46,151 nt of DNA. Source: Paraburkholderia metrosideri. GTDB lineage: Bacteria > Pseudomonadota > Gammaproteobacteria > Burkholderiales > Burkholderiaceae. Shown in pieces: positions 33,746 through 42,071 of this stretch (positions within the stretch are counted from its first letter, which is position 1; the number at the start of each line of letters is the position of its first letter). The translations under genes and the position numbers were made by a program. The DNA lies in the NCBI RefSeq assembly GCF_904848625.1, contig NZ_CAJHCP010000024.1, forward strand, positions 1 through 46,151. Reading direction: 5' to 3'. The notes beneath the pieces were generated by a model that ran no database searches, had not been told where the DNA came from, and saw only the letters and a list, made by a program, of their open reading frames with translations.

Positions 33746-35293
33746 ATGAAAGACAAAATCAAAACTGCCGACGAAGCCATCGCGTTGATCCGCAATGGGG
33801 ACGTGGTGGGTTGCTCCGGCTTTGTCGGAACGGGTACGCCGGAGGAATTGATCGCGGCACTGGAGCGTCGTTTCTTCACTACCGATGGTCCACGTGACCT
33901 GACGCTCGTTTTCGCGGCCGCGTGCGGCGATGGCAAGGAGCGCGGATTGAACCGGCTCGCCCACGAGGGACTGGTACGTCGTGTCATTGGAGGCCATTGG
34001 TCGCTCGTTCCCAAGCTCGCGAAATTGGCGACGGACAACCGCATCGAGGCCTACAACCTGCCGTTGGGAACGATGTCTCATCTTTATCGCGACTCCGCCG
34101 CCCACAAGGCGGGCACCGTCACCAAGGTAGGGCTCGGGACGTTCGTCGATCCACGCCAGGACGGCGGCAAGATCAACGCGCGGACGACCGAAGATCTCGT
34201 GCGCGTCATGGAAATTGACGGAGAAGAGTGGCTCTTCTACAAGGCCTTCAAAATCAACGTCGCGCTGATTCGCGGCACCACAGCCGATCCCGAAGGCAAC
34301 ATCACGATGGAGCGCGAGGCCCTGCTGCTCGACGCTCAGGCGGCCGCGATGGCAGCGCGAAATTCGAACGGCCTCGTCATTGCGCAGGTGGAAAGAATCG
34401 CCTCGAGCGGCTCGCTCGATGCACGACGCGTGGTCGTTCCCGGCACGCTGGTCGACTGCGTGGTGGTGGCGCCTCCAGCGACGCATCGGCAAACCTATGC
34501 CACCGATTACAACCCGGCCTATTCAGGCGAGATCCGCGTCGCTATCGACAGCCTGCCGGCACTCGAACTCAACGAGCGCAAGCTGATAGCGCGGCGCTGT
34601 GCGTTCGAGTTGCCTCTGGGTGGCGTGATCAACCTTGGAATCGGCATGCCGGAGGCCGTCGCGGCAGTCGCTGCGGAGGAGCGCATACTCGATCAGTTGA
34701 CGTTAACTGCGGAATCCGGCGTGGTCGGCGGCATGCTCGTGGGCGGCCTCGATTTCGGCGTCGGCATCAATACGCAGGCGCTACTGCACCAGAATCAGCA
34801 GATTGATTTCTATGACGGCGGCGGCCTCGACCTCGCGTGCCTCGGCATGGCACAGATCGACCGCGCCGGCAACGTCAATGTCAGCCGGTTCGGTTCTCAT
34901 CTTGCCGGCGCCGGCGGGTTTATCAACATCAGCCAGAATGCGCGCCAGCTGGTGTTCGCCGGAACCTTCACCGCAGACGGAGACGCCACCCGTGCCGAAG
35001 GCGGCCAACTGCGCATCGTGGCCGAAGGGCGTACGAGCAAATTCGTCGACGCGGTTGAGCAGATCACCTTCAACGGACCGCTTGCCGCGGCAAAGGGGCA
35101 GTCCGTGCTGTACGTGACCGAGCGCTGCGTATTCAAGCTGCAGCCCGAGGGGCTACAGCTGATTGAAGTGGCGCCCGGCATCGACATCGAACGCGACGTG
35201 CTCGCTCATATGGCATTTCGCCCGATTATCGGCGACGTGGCGCTGATGGACCCGCGCATCTACCAATCGATGCCGATGGGTCTTGCCGGCTGA
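33746..35293 (+). CDS. Acyl-CoA:acetate/3-ketoacid CoA-transferase (propionate CoA-transferase-like)
   Basis: 515 residues, a single-chain family I CoA-transferase in which alpha and beta parts are fused. The alpha half starts with AIALIRNGDVVGCSGFVGTGTPEEL; the beta half contains the catalytic glutamate, Glu323, in LTAESGVVGG, and GGGLDLACLGMAQIDRAGNVNVSRF. It moves CoA between short acyl groups, helping activate acetate, propionate or similar acids. The ribosome-binding site is weak. The decayed amidohydrolase is convergent with it. Confidence 0.9.
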   Translation: MKDKIKTADEAIALIRNGDVVGCSGFVGTGTPEELIAALERRFFTTDGPRDLTLVFAAACGDGKERGLNRLAHEGLVRRVIGGHWSLVPKLAKLATDNRIEAYNLPLGTMSHLYRDSAAHKAGTVTKVGLGTFVDPRQDGGKINARTTEDLVRVMEIDGEEWLFYKAFKINVALIRGTTADPEGNITMEREALLLDAQAAAMAARNSNGLVIAQVERIASSGSLDARRVVVPGTLVDCVVVAPPATHRQTYATDYNPAYSGEIRVAIDSLPALELNERKLIARRCAFELPLGGVINLGIGMPEAVAAVAAEERILDQLTLTAESGVVGGMLVGGLDFGVGINTQALLHQNQQIDFYDGGGLDLACLGMAQIDRAGNVNVSRFGSHLAGAGGFINISQNARQLVFAGTFTADGDATRAEGGQLRIVAEGRTSKFVDAVEQITFNGPLAAAKGQSVLYVTERCVFKLQPEGLQLIEVAPGIDIERDVLAHMAFRPIIGDVALMDPRIYQSMPMGLAG

Positions 35294-35300
35294 GATTCAT

Positions 35301-35985
35301 TTACCGCTCAAGTGCAGCCCCCGTGGCATCCCGAACACTCTGATCCAGACCCAGCCACGCCGCCGCATTTCTCCATCGCAACGCTTCCTCCACGCGATTG
35401 CCCAACCCCAAAGACGCCACACGCGCAGCGGATCGGTGTCCATGATCGCGAACGGATAGTCGGTGCCGATCATCACGCGATCGTCGCCGACTGTGTCGAT
35501 CAGCGCGCGAATCCCGACCGCACTGTACAGCAGGTCGTCGTAATACAGCGTGCGAGCGGCATCTCCAGGCGCTACGGGAATCGCATCGCGCAATGCGAGC
35601 TGTCGCTCCCACGCGAACTGCATGCGTGGCAGCAAGGTCTGGATCGATCCGCCACCGTGACTCAGCGCGATGCGCAAGCGGGGAAATCGCGTGGTCAGGC
35701 CACTGGTGATGATAGACGCCGCGGCTAGACCGATCTCGCCTGGAAAGGCAACGATCTGCTCCAGCGACGCGGGTCCGACCAGCCGATCCATGCCGGCCGG
35801 CCGCAACGGATGCACGAAAATCGCCGCGCCCAGCGCTTGCGCAGCTTCGAAGAAAGGCCAGAAGCGCAGGTCGCCGATCGGCACGCCGTTCACATTGCTG
35901 CCGACTTCGATACCGGCAAGCCCCAACTCGCCGACGGCAAACTCAAGTTCTTCGATCGCACGCTCCATGTGCTGCAGCGCATCTA
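35301..35985 (-). pseudogene. Amidohydrolase (ACMSD-like) fragment, 5'-truncated and frameshifted
   Basis: The minus strand encodes the last two-thirds of an amidohydrolase-2 protein: ALQHMERAIEELEFAVGELGLAGIEVGSNVNG, FWPFFEAAQALGAAIFVHPLRP, LRIALSHGGGSIQTLLPRM and DRVMIGTDYPFAIMDTDPL. The N-terminal metal-binding HxH segment is missing: homology stops near 35985 at a junction with an unrelated gene. Near 35416-35422 one extra base shifts the frame; the natural C-terminus (RVEEALRWRNAAAWLGL) continues in the next frame to 35301. Two separate lesions mean the gene is dead. The intact enzyme would have been a decarboxylase or hydrolase of aromatic ring-cleavage products. Confidence 0.85.
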
Positions 35986-35988
35986 CGG

Positions 35989-36204
35989 ATGGTCGAAAAG
36001 CAGATCCGCTTTCTGGATGCAAGCCGCGAGAAACTCGACGTGCGGGTCTACGGCGGCCTTGCTGTCGCAACCGGACCTCTGGCCCAGACCATTGAAATGA
36101 AGGAATCGTCACAGCGCATTGCCATGCACATCATGACCACTCAGGTATGGGCGCAACGTGATGGTGCCTGGCAACAGGTCAGCTTCCAGGCCACCAACTT
36201 ATAG
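35989..36204 (+). pseudogene. NTF2-like (DUF4440/SnoaL) C-terminal fragment
   Basis: The plus strand reads VEKQIRFLDASREKLDVRVYGGLAVATG, then MHIMTTQVWAQRDGAWQQVSFQATNL, the second half of a DUF4440-type NTF2-like protein (strand VRVYGGLAVATG, strand TQVWAQRDGAWQQVSFQ). The N-terminal helices are absent, and the fragment begins where the opposite-strand amidohydrolase fragment begins. Confidence 0.8.
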
Positions 36205-36614
36205 ATTGACCGCCGGGGGACGGGAGGCGGCTGGCGGTAGCTTGACGCCTTCGGAAGCGGCGCGATCATGTCGGCGCGGGCGGGGGCCAGGCTCGACATG
36301 ATGCGGGCATGGTAACTGACGCTGCGACCGACGTTACCGGCGGCGACAGCGCGCACAATGCGGCCCGAAACACGGCGCTGCGATGTCTCCTCGGTGGCTG
36401 TGCGCGTTGTTCGCTGCGGCACCGCGCCGCAGAGCTTTTCGCCAGACGATGAGCACGGGTGCCCCCGAGCAGATCCAGATCGCGCGACGACGAGCAGTGT
36501 CGAAGAGGGGACCGGTGCATTGCCCGACGATCGCGCTGAGGTCGCTACGCGACTCGCTTGCCACCGCACGCGATCAATAGACGCGCATCTCACCGGCCAT
36601 GCGCGTTATCTCGC
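36205..36614. other. Non-coding or decayed region
   Basis: No frame here has a ribosome-binding site or motifs on either strand. Given broken genes on both sides, this is probably degraded coding sequence whose origin I cannot identify. Confidence 0.45.
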
Positions 36615-37028
36615 CTATGCCGGCGCGTTCAGGTCGAACTCAATCCGAATTCCACCCGGTTCGTAAATCATCATGTGACGCTTCGGCCCCTTGCCGAGCA
36701 GTTCCGGCGCGAATTCGACCTTCACGCCAGGCCACTTCGATGTGCGCTCGTAAATTGTATTGAACGCGTCTTCATCGGTAGCGCGGATCGCCAGATGGTG
36801 CAGTCCGATATTCGCCTTGCGGTCGAACTCCACGACGGGCTCTTCGCTCCTGCGTTGCCACAGCGTCAACAGCGTGTGTCCATCCGACACGAAAACCGCC
36901 GGATACTCCGGTTTTTCCCCGACTTTTTTCCAGCCAAGACACTCGATAAAAAACGCGCTGGTCGAGTCGATATCCTTAACGGTAAGACCGATATGATCGA
37001 TGCCCGAGGTGAGCGAAGCCGTGCCCAT
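36615..37028 (-). CDS. VOC (glyoxalase/bleomycin resistance/dioxygenase) family protein
   Basis: 137 residues starting MGTASLTSGIDHIGLTVKDIDSTSAFF with AAGGAG 7 bases upstream. Paired beta-alpha-beta-beta-beta units are visible, with likely metal ligands at His in DHIGL and LHHLAI and Glu in IRIEFD. Small, single-domain VOC proteins act as isomerases, dioxygenases or drug-binding proteins; the substrate is unknown. It is intact although genes on both sides are broken. Confidence 0.85.
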   Translation of the reverse strand: MGTASLTSGIDHIGLTVKDIDSTSAFFIECLGWKKVGEKPEYPAVFVSDGHTLLTLWQRRSEEPVVEFDRKANIGLHHLAIRATDEDAFNTIYERTSKWPGVKVEFAPELLGKGPKRHMMIYEPGGIRIEFDLNAPA

Positions 37029-37154
37029 GCCATTCTCCTTAAGAAAGTTTGACGTCGACGCAAGCGGCTGACTGCCGCCGCGACGCAGTCCTGTTTTGAC
37101 TGATCGACTCAATGCACGCCCGGTCTGCTTTACGTTACACGCGTTGCCTCATCA

Positions 37155-37345
37155 CTATAGTCTCGCGGTGGCGAGTTTCAACGCCAGTCCGACAAATACC
37201 CTGTTCGCGAAACGGTTGAGGCCACGCTGTACTTGCGGCGAACGCAGCAGCGGTTTTCCGTTCATGCCCGAACATAGCGCAATAAGGCGGGACACCATGA
37301 GACTTGCAACGATGACCACCAATCCACGCGTGATGATCTGCAGCC
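37155..37345 (-). pseudogene. LysE/RhtB-family exporter, C-terminal remnant
   Basis: The minus strand encodes LVVIVASLMVSRLIALCSG followed by LRSPQVQRGLNRFANRVFVGLALKLATAR and a stop, the last transmembrane segments and the R-x-x-N-R-x-F-x-G-L-x-L-x-L tail of LysE-family amino acid exporters. The preceding ~140 residues are missing; upstream sequence belongs to the next gene. A remnant of deletion. Confidence 0.7.
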
Positions 37346-37399
37346 CACGATGTCCACGGCTTGCAATGACGAACCGCGACAACCATCAATGTCGCTAAC

Positions 37400-37873
37400 T
37401 CAGCCCGCGCGCGCGGCGGTGGGCGGCAGCAACGTCAGGCCAAAGTGCGGTGCGGCGTCGATCATTCGTTGCTTCGCAGCGCTGGTTGGCGGTTCGCTCT
37501 CGAACGGTGGCGTCATGACTTCAGAGACGGTTTCCACAAATTTGTCGAAGCCGGCCGGCGCGCAGATCGCCAGATAGTGAGCCGTGCGTTCACTGCGATT
37601 GATCAGTTGATGCGCGGTGCCACGCTGAAGCAGCACGGTTTCTCCCGCGAATAACGTGAGCCGCGTGCCTTCGATATCGACATCGAGTTCTCCGTCGATC
37701 ACATGGATGGTTTCATCTTCGTGCTGATGTCGATGCATGGGCGTCGCGCGCCCCGCCGGTGAAAATATTTCTATCATGCAGTACGATCCGGCTGACTGTG
37801 CGCCGGAGATCAGAATGCGCGCGCGCGATCCGCCGAAATCGTATTCGACGGGAAGGGTATTCTTGGCATACAT
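37400..37873 (-). CDS. Cupin-domain protein
   Basis: 157 residues starting MYAKNTLPVEYDF with AGGAA upstream. A single cupin barrel: motif 1 HRHQHEDETIHVIDGELDVDI (two His and one Glu metal ligands), motif 2 LQRGTAHQLINRS with the third His. The C-terminal tail is helical and Pro/Thr-rich (DAAPHFGLTLLPPTAARAG). Could be a dioxygenase, isomerase or sensor. Divergent from a LysR regulator 111 bp away, its probable controller. Confidence 0.88.
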   Translation of the reverse strand: MYAKNTLPVEYDFGGSRARILISGAQSAGSYCMIEIFSPAGRATPMHRHQHEDETIHVIDGELDVDIEGTRLTLFAGETVLLQRGTAHQLINRSERTAHYLAICAPAGFDKFVETVSEVMTPPFESEPPTSAAKQRMIDAAPHFGLTLLPPTAARAG

Positions 37874-37984
37874 CGGAATTCCTTTTGAGCGGGTTGTGTC
37901 GAAACCCAATTTACCGCTTTACGCACTGGCGTTTGATCTCCCGTGAGCCGTTTCATTGATGACTGAATGTCGGGAATCCTGTCG

Positions 37985-38944
37985 ATGAAGAACCTTAGCC
38001 AGTTTCTCAATTTCGCCGCGGTCGCAACGCATGGAAGCTTCGCGCAGGCGGCTCGCGAATTGAGTCTCGCCCCGTCGTCGGTGGCGAAAAGCGTCGCACG
38101 GCTCGAACAGGACCTCGGTGTGCGGCTGTTTCATCGCACGACGCGTTCGGTGCAACTGACCGCCGAGGGACAGCGTCTTTTCGCGAAGTGTTCGAGACTG
38201 CTCGACGAGATCGAAGCGCTGGATCTACGCAGTGTCGGCGCCAACGATACGCCGACGGGAACCTTGCGCATTGGCGCGCCGATCGGCTACGGCACGCGCG
38301 TCATGCTGCCGGTACTGGCGAATCTGCAGCAGCGCTTTCCCGCACTCGATATTGATTTAAGACTGTCCGACGAGCAGGTCGATCTGGTCGCGCAACGGCT
38401 CGATGCCGTGATCCGCTTTGGCGCGCTGCGCGATTCGAGCATGATCGCGCGGCAGGTCGACTCGCAAGATCTCCTGCTGTGCGCGAGTCCCGCGTATCTC
38501 AGTGCACACGCGCGAATTCGCCGGGTCGCGGATCTGAGCCACCACACGTTGGTTGCGTTCCGCATGCCGACGACGGGCCGCGACCGGGCGCTCGAATTCT
38601 CCGAACGCGGCAAACCGGTCACGGTCACCCCGTCGTCGCGCTTTCGCATTAATCACGGCGAAGCGTTGGTTGAAGCTGCGTTGCGCGGCGCCGGCCTGAC
38701 GCAGACGCCCGCCTTCATTGTGCGCCAGCACCTGGAGAGCGGCGCACTCGTCGAAGTATTGCCGCAGTGCCGGCCCGCACCGCTGCCGGTCAATCTGCTC
38801 GTACCGGGTGGGCGAACGCGGACTGCGCGCATCCAGGCGTTGATCGACGCGCTTGCGGCGGGTCGCTCCGACGACGCACCGGTGGCCAGCACGAAGACCG
38901 TCAAGCTGCGCAACGGCTCAGACCGACGTTCGGGCGACCGCTAA
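37985..38944 (+). CDS. LysR-family transcriptional regulator
   Basis: 319 residues from the ATG at 37985 (an ATG at 37967 is the alternative). N-terminal winged helix-turn-helix FLNFAAVATHGSFAQAARELSLAPSSVAKSVARLEQDLG with RLFHRTTRSVQLTAEGQ, then the effector-binding domain from about 85 (TLRIGAPIGYGTRVMLPVLANL, LDAVIRFGALRDSSMIARQV). The C-terminal tail is basic. It is divergent from the cupin gene, so cupin control plus autoregulation is the likely job. Confidence 0.9.
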   Translation: MKNLSQFLNFAAVATHGSFAQAARELSLAPSSVAKSVARLEQDLGVRLFHRTTRSVQLTAEGQRLFAKCSRLLDEIEALDLRSVGANDTPTGTLRIGAPIGYGTRVMLPVLANLQQRFPALDIDLRLSDEQVDLVAQRLDAVIRFGALRDSSMIARQVDSQDLLLCASPAYLSAHARIRRVADLSHHTLVAFRMPTTGRDRALEFSERGKPVTVTPSSRFRINHGEALVEAALRGAGLTQTPAFIVRQHLESGALVEVLPQCRPAPLPVNLLVPGGRTRTARIQALIDALAAGRSDDAPVASTKTVKLRNGSDRRSGDR

Positions 38945-39041
38945 AAGCTACATAGGGACGATGTTATTGCCCGTCTCGCGATTGATTAGCCAGGGGACAC
39001 AGTGCCGCCGCTGCGGAGTTCCCACGGGCTAACCATCCCCA

Positions 39042-40391
39042 TCAGAGCGACACGATCTGGCGCAACAGTTCCAACGCCTTCGCCTCGTCCAGCCGGCCAG
39101 TCCGTGCCTTGCCTGCAAGGGTCTTGATCAGCGCCTCTGCGATCGGTTCAATACCGATCAGATCGTCCAGGCTAGTGACAGAAGCAGAACGACGCGGCTC
39201 CGCGACGAACTCGGTAAACGGAGTTGGCGCAGGCTGCTGGTGAGAAGCGGGCGTCGGGACATCTTTGTCAGCAGGTTGCCTGAGCGCAAGATCGGCGGCA
39301 GGCGCGGGTGCCGGCTCCTGTTGCTCCACGGCTTCCTTCGTCACGGCAGTGCTGTTGTTGCGCTCTGACTCAGACCCTTGCGGGTGAACCTGCCGATCGC
39401 TCGCGGTTTTGGCTTTCTTGGTCGTGGACTTCTTTGCCACTACCGTTTCCGGCTTTGTCGCGGCGGGTTGCTCCTGCTGACTGGAGGCAGGCCGACCCGA
39501 TTGCGGATCGAGCAGCGCCGACACCGCTTCAGGAATGTCCGTTACCACACGCGGAACATCTAGCCAGCCTGATGGCAGTCCAAGGCGTTCAGTGAAACGA
39601 TGAGCTTCGGCGTCGTCCATGCGCTTCTGACCATACAGACGGTTGTCCAGGTTGGAGGCGCTGATATCCACCACCGCGGCGAGTCGCACCTTCGATCCCT
39701 TGCGGGAGGTGAGGACGTGCAGGTTGGCGCGACGGAGGTTCTGCACGGCCGCCTCGTCGTTCAACGGCAGGGATTGCTGAGCCCCCCGTTTCATCGGCGC
39801 TTTGGCTTTCGCCGACGCGGCTTTCGATGAAGACTCAGTGGCTGACTTTGCCGGTGCAGGACTGTGCTTCACGACGGTCTTTGGCGAGCCGCCATCCATT
39901 TTCTTTGGCATTTCTGGTTCCTTGGGCAAGCGGTCAGCAGGCGTGCGGTGGTTCGCCAGCGTTGAAGGACCATGCTCGTCCGCCAATTCGGGTTCGGCGT
40001 TTGTGTGGACGAAGTCAAGCGGCGCCTTCAGACGACTGATGGTTTCGGGTGTGAGGGCAGGGTTGGGCTGGTCGAAAAAACCGTCGGGCAACCCGAGCGT
40101 CGTTTCAATGTGAAAGGCCGTCTCGGGGGTGAATCTCTCACCGTTGATCAGTTCGGCCACGCGCGACAGGTTCGAATCGAGTCCCAGTGCGATGTTCTCC
40201 GCGCCAACCGCATCGACCAGCCATTTGAACGAACGCGTTTTGAAAATGGATGCGGTCTGCCCCGGATCTCGGGCGGGTGGGGATTTTACATACGGTTTGT
40301 TTTGTCGGTGGGATGTCGTCTTTGAGGGCTGGCGCGATTGACGCGCGCCCTTGTCCCGAGATCCCGGATATCGCCCATGTGGCTGACTCAT
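39042..40391 (-). CDS. Large protein with two XRE-like DNA-binding domains and low-complexity linkers
   Basis: 449 residues from the ATG at 40391 (GGAGAG 11 bases upstream; TATAAT at 40440-40435 on the same strand). Two related domains: about 54-107 (FKWLVDAVG...NLSRVAELINGERFTPETAFHIETTLGLPDGFFD) and about 218-280 (LHVLTSRKGSKVRLAAVVDISASNLDNRLYGQKRMDDAEAHRFTERLGLPSGWLD). Both end in the LGLPxGxxD motif seen at the end of XRE helix-turn-helix domains. Linkers are rich in Lys, Ala, Ser and Pro, and the last 50 residues form a helical segment (LDDLIGIEPIAEALIKTLAG, EAKALELLRQIVSL). Looks like a nucleoid-associated or regulatory DNA-binding protein. The function is unknown. Confidence 0.75.
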   Translation of the reverse strand: MSQPHGRYPGSRDKGARQSRQPSKTTSHRQNKPYVKSPPARDPGQTASIFKTRSFKWLVDAVGAENIALGLDSNLSRVAELINGERFTPETAFHIETTLGLPDGFFDQPNPALTPETISRLKAPLDFVHTNAEPELADEHGPSTLANHRTPADRLPKEPEMPKKMDGGSPKTVVKHSPAPAKSATESSSKAASAKAKAPMKRGAQQSLPLNDEAAVQNLRRANLHVLTSRKGSKVRLAAVVDISASNLDNRLYGQKRMDDAEAHRFTERLGLPSGWLDVPRVVTDIPEAVSALLDPQSGRPASSQQEQPAATKPETVVAKKSTTKKAKTASDRQVHPQGSESERNNSTAVTKEAVEQQEPAPAPAADLALRQPADKDVPTPASHQQPAPTPFTEFVAEPRRSASVTSLDDLIGIEPIAEALIKTLAGKARTGRLDEAKALELLRQIVSL

Positions 40392-40745
40392 AAAGTGGGG
40401 CTCTCCGCCGGTGAAATCACTATCAATGCGGACGATTATAAGCGAGGGGAGTGTGGCAACCGACCTGTCGAGTGCCGCCCGTATGCGGCATCGGACATAA
40501 GTTCTGCAGTCGGCTTCTTTCATGACCGGACTTCTGGTGGTCAGTGATGAAAGCGCCCTTGTTGGCGTTTGCGGTCAGTCGTCGCGAGCCACGTGCGGCA
40601 GTTCGCGCTTGAGTACGGCCGCACACCCCGCGGTGACTTGAATGACGGCAACGGGTCGTGTGTTCGCAACGCTGTAGGCCCTTGCACACAATCGGGTGGC
40701 TTGGAAAACGCGGCCGTTGAGACAGCCGCGTCATCGCCAACAACG
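40392..40745. other. Intergenic region, no supported gene
   Basis: Holds the promoter of the two-XRE protein on its left. The remaining short frames on both strands lack ribosome-binding sites or recognisable features. Confidence 0.45.
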
Positions 40746-41618
40746 TCAGACAGTCTGACCCGCGCCGAGGTCCGCACCTGTTGTCGGATCGGAGGTCGCA
40801 TCCGACGCAGTTCTCGATGCCATCGCCTGCAGCACCTCTACATCACGCTGCGATACGTTGACTGAGGCCAGTCCATCCCCACCGTCCACCGCCGGCTCTG
40901 GAGACTCGACGAACTCCCAATCCGGACCCTCGTTCCACGGTCCGCGCGGCGCATCATCACCTTTTGACATGTTGTAGTACACGCTCGTGTATTGCGGCAC
41001 ACCCGGCAGCTTGCCCTGCGGGAAGTTAGGTTGAATCGAATGCAGTGCCTTCTCGAACGATTTCTGGTGAGCAATCTCTCGCGTCATCAGAAAGCCGAGC
41101 GTTTCCTTGATATCCGGATCGTCGGTGACGTTGATGAGCCGTTCGTAGACAATCTTTGCGCGCGCTTCGGCGGCGATATTCGACCGCAGATCAGCCGTGG
41201 GTTCGCCGATCGTGTCGACATAGGACGCGCACCACGGTACGCCGGCCGAATTGGTCAGCGCCGGGCCACCGCCATAAAGCAACGCCGTCGTGTGAGAATC
41301 GTTTCCGCCGCCTGTCATCGATCGATAAAGCTCTGCCTCTGCCTCCACGGCTTCGGCAAGTTGGCCTTTGGCACTCTTGTTCAACATCGCCACGATGGAC
41401 CCGATGATCTCCAGATGACTTAGCTCTTCCGTTGCGATATCGAACAGCAGATCCTTCCGGCCCGGATCATCTTCGCCGACGGCCTGGGTGAAATACCGGC
41501 AGGCGGCACCGAGTTCTCCCTGAGGGCCGCCGAACTGCTCTAGCAGCAGATTAGCCAAGCCCGGATTCGGCGCAGCGACGCGCACGGTGTACTGGAGGCG
41601 TTTGTTGTGAATGAACAT
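40746..41618 (-). CDS. Manganese (non-haem) catalase
   Basis: 290 residues starting MFIHNKRLQYTVRV with GGAG 8 bases upstream. Ferritin-like four-helix bundle with the dinuclear manganese ligands in expected places: Glu35 (GPQGELGAA), Glu65 and His68 (ATEELSHLE), Glu in NIAAEARAKIVYERL and His in REIAHQKSFEKAL. It breaks down hydrogen peroxide in the cytoplasm without haem. The C-terminal tail (SRTASDATSDPTTGADLGAG) is low-complexity. Its Mn requirement is notable beside the Mn riboswitch/exporter elsewhere in the window. Confidence 0.93.
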   Translation of the reverse strand: MFIHNKRLQYTVRVAAPNPGLANLLLEQFGGPQGELGAACRYFTQAVGEDDPGRKDLLFDIATEELSHLEIIGSIVAMLNKSAKGQLAEAVEAEAELYRSMTGGGNDSHTTALLYGGGPALTNSAGVPWCASYVDTIGEPTADLRSNIAAEARAKIVYERLINVTDDPDIKETLGFLMTREIAHQKSFEKALHSIQPNFPQGKLPGVPQYTSVYYNMSKGDDAPRGPWNEGPDWEFVESPEPAVDGGDGLASVNVSQRDVEVLQAMASRTASDATSDPTTGADLGAGQTV

Positions 41619-42071
41619 GAGACTTCTCCGGTTGCTGGCCGAAGCAATTCCATGCGGATGCCAAGGTGGACCCGTTATGTCCCCGTACCCGCCAGAATCG
41701 CGTACGACCATGAATCAACCCGGACAGCGGTGCAACCGAATGGTTGTCCGCACCCAACGATGGGCGCCCGGCTCTCAGAGCGGACGCTCTGGCGGATGCA
41801 TGGCGAAAATACCGTGCATGGCAACGCGTTGCCAATTGTCATGCCGCATGGGTTGTGCCCAGCACGCAAAATCGCGCTGCCTGACTGACCCTATCCCGCC
41901 AACACCACAGCCTCGCGGGGTAATGGGCGATATGGCATGCACGCTTCCTGAGCTCGACCGAGCGCTGCGCCCCCCTGTGCAGAGCAATTATTTACACGGG
42001 CGGGGGCGGGGGCGGGGGCGGGGGCGGGGGGAGGGGACAGTCCTGACTTCCGGCGAGCGCCCGATGAAACA
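41619..42071. other. Intergenic region upstream of the manganese catalase
   Basis: No supported gene; frames on both strands lack ribosome-binding sites. It contains the G-rich hexanucleotide tract at 41998-42036, annotated separately. Confidence 0.5.
41998..42036 (+). repeat. GGGGGC hexanucleotide tract, likely G-quadruplex
   Basis: Seven runs of three to six G separated by single C (once A): runs at 41998-42000, 42002-42006, 42008-42012, 42014-42018, 42020-42024, 42026-42031 and 42033-42036. One-base loops and long G runs are ideal for a very stable parallel G-quadruplex on the plus strand. It lies just after the sensor kinase stop (42072, minus strand) and about 380 bp upstream of the catalase start. 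Confidence 0.85.

Noticed and set aside
36358..36666. 102-residue plus-strand frame between the decayed genes
   Set aside because: No ribosome-binding site, no motif, and it runs into the antisense of the VOC gene.
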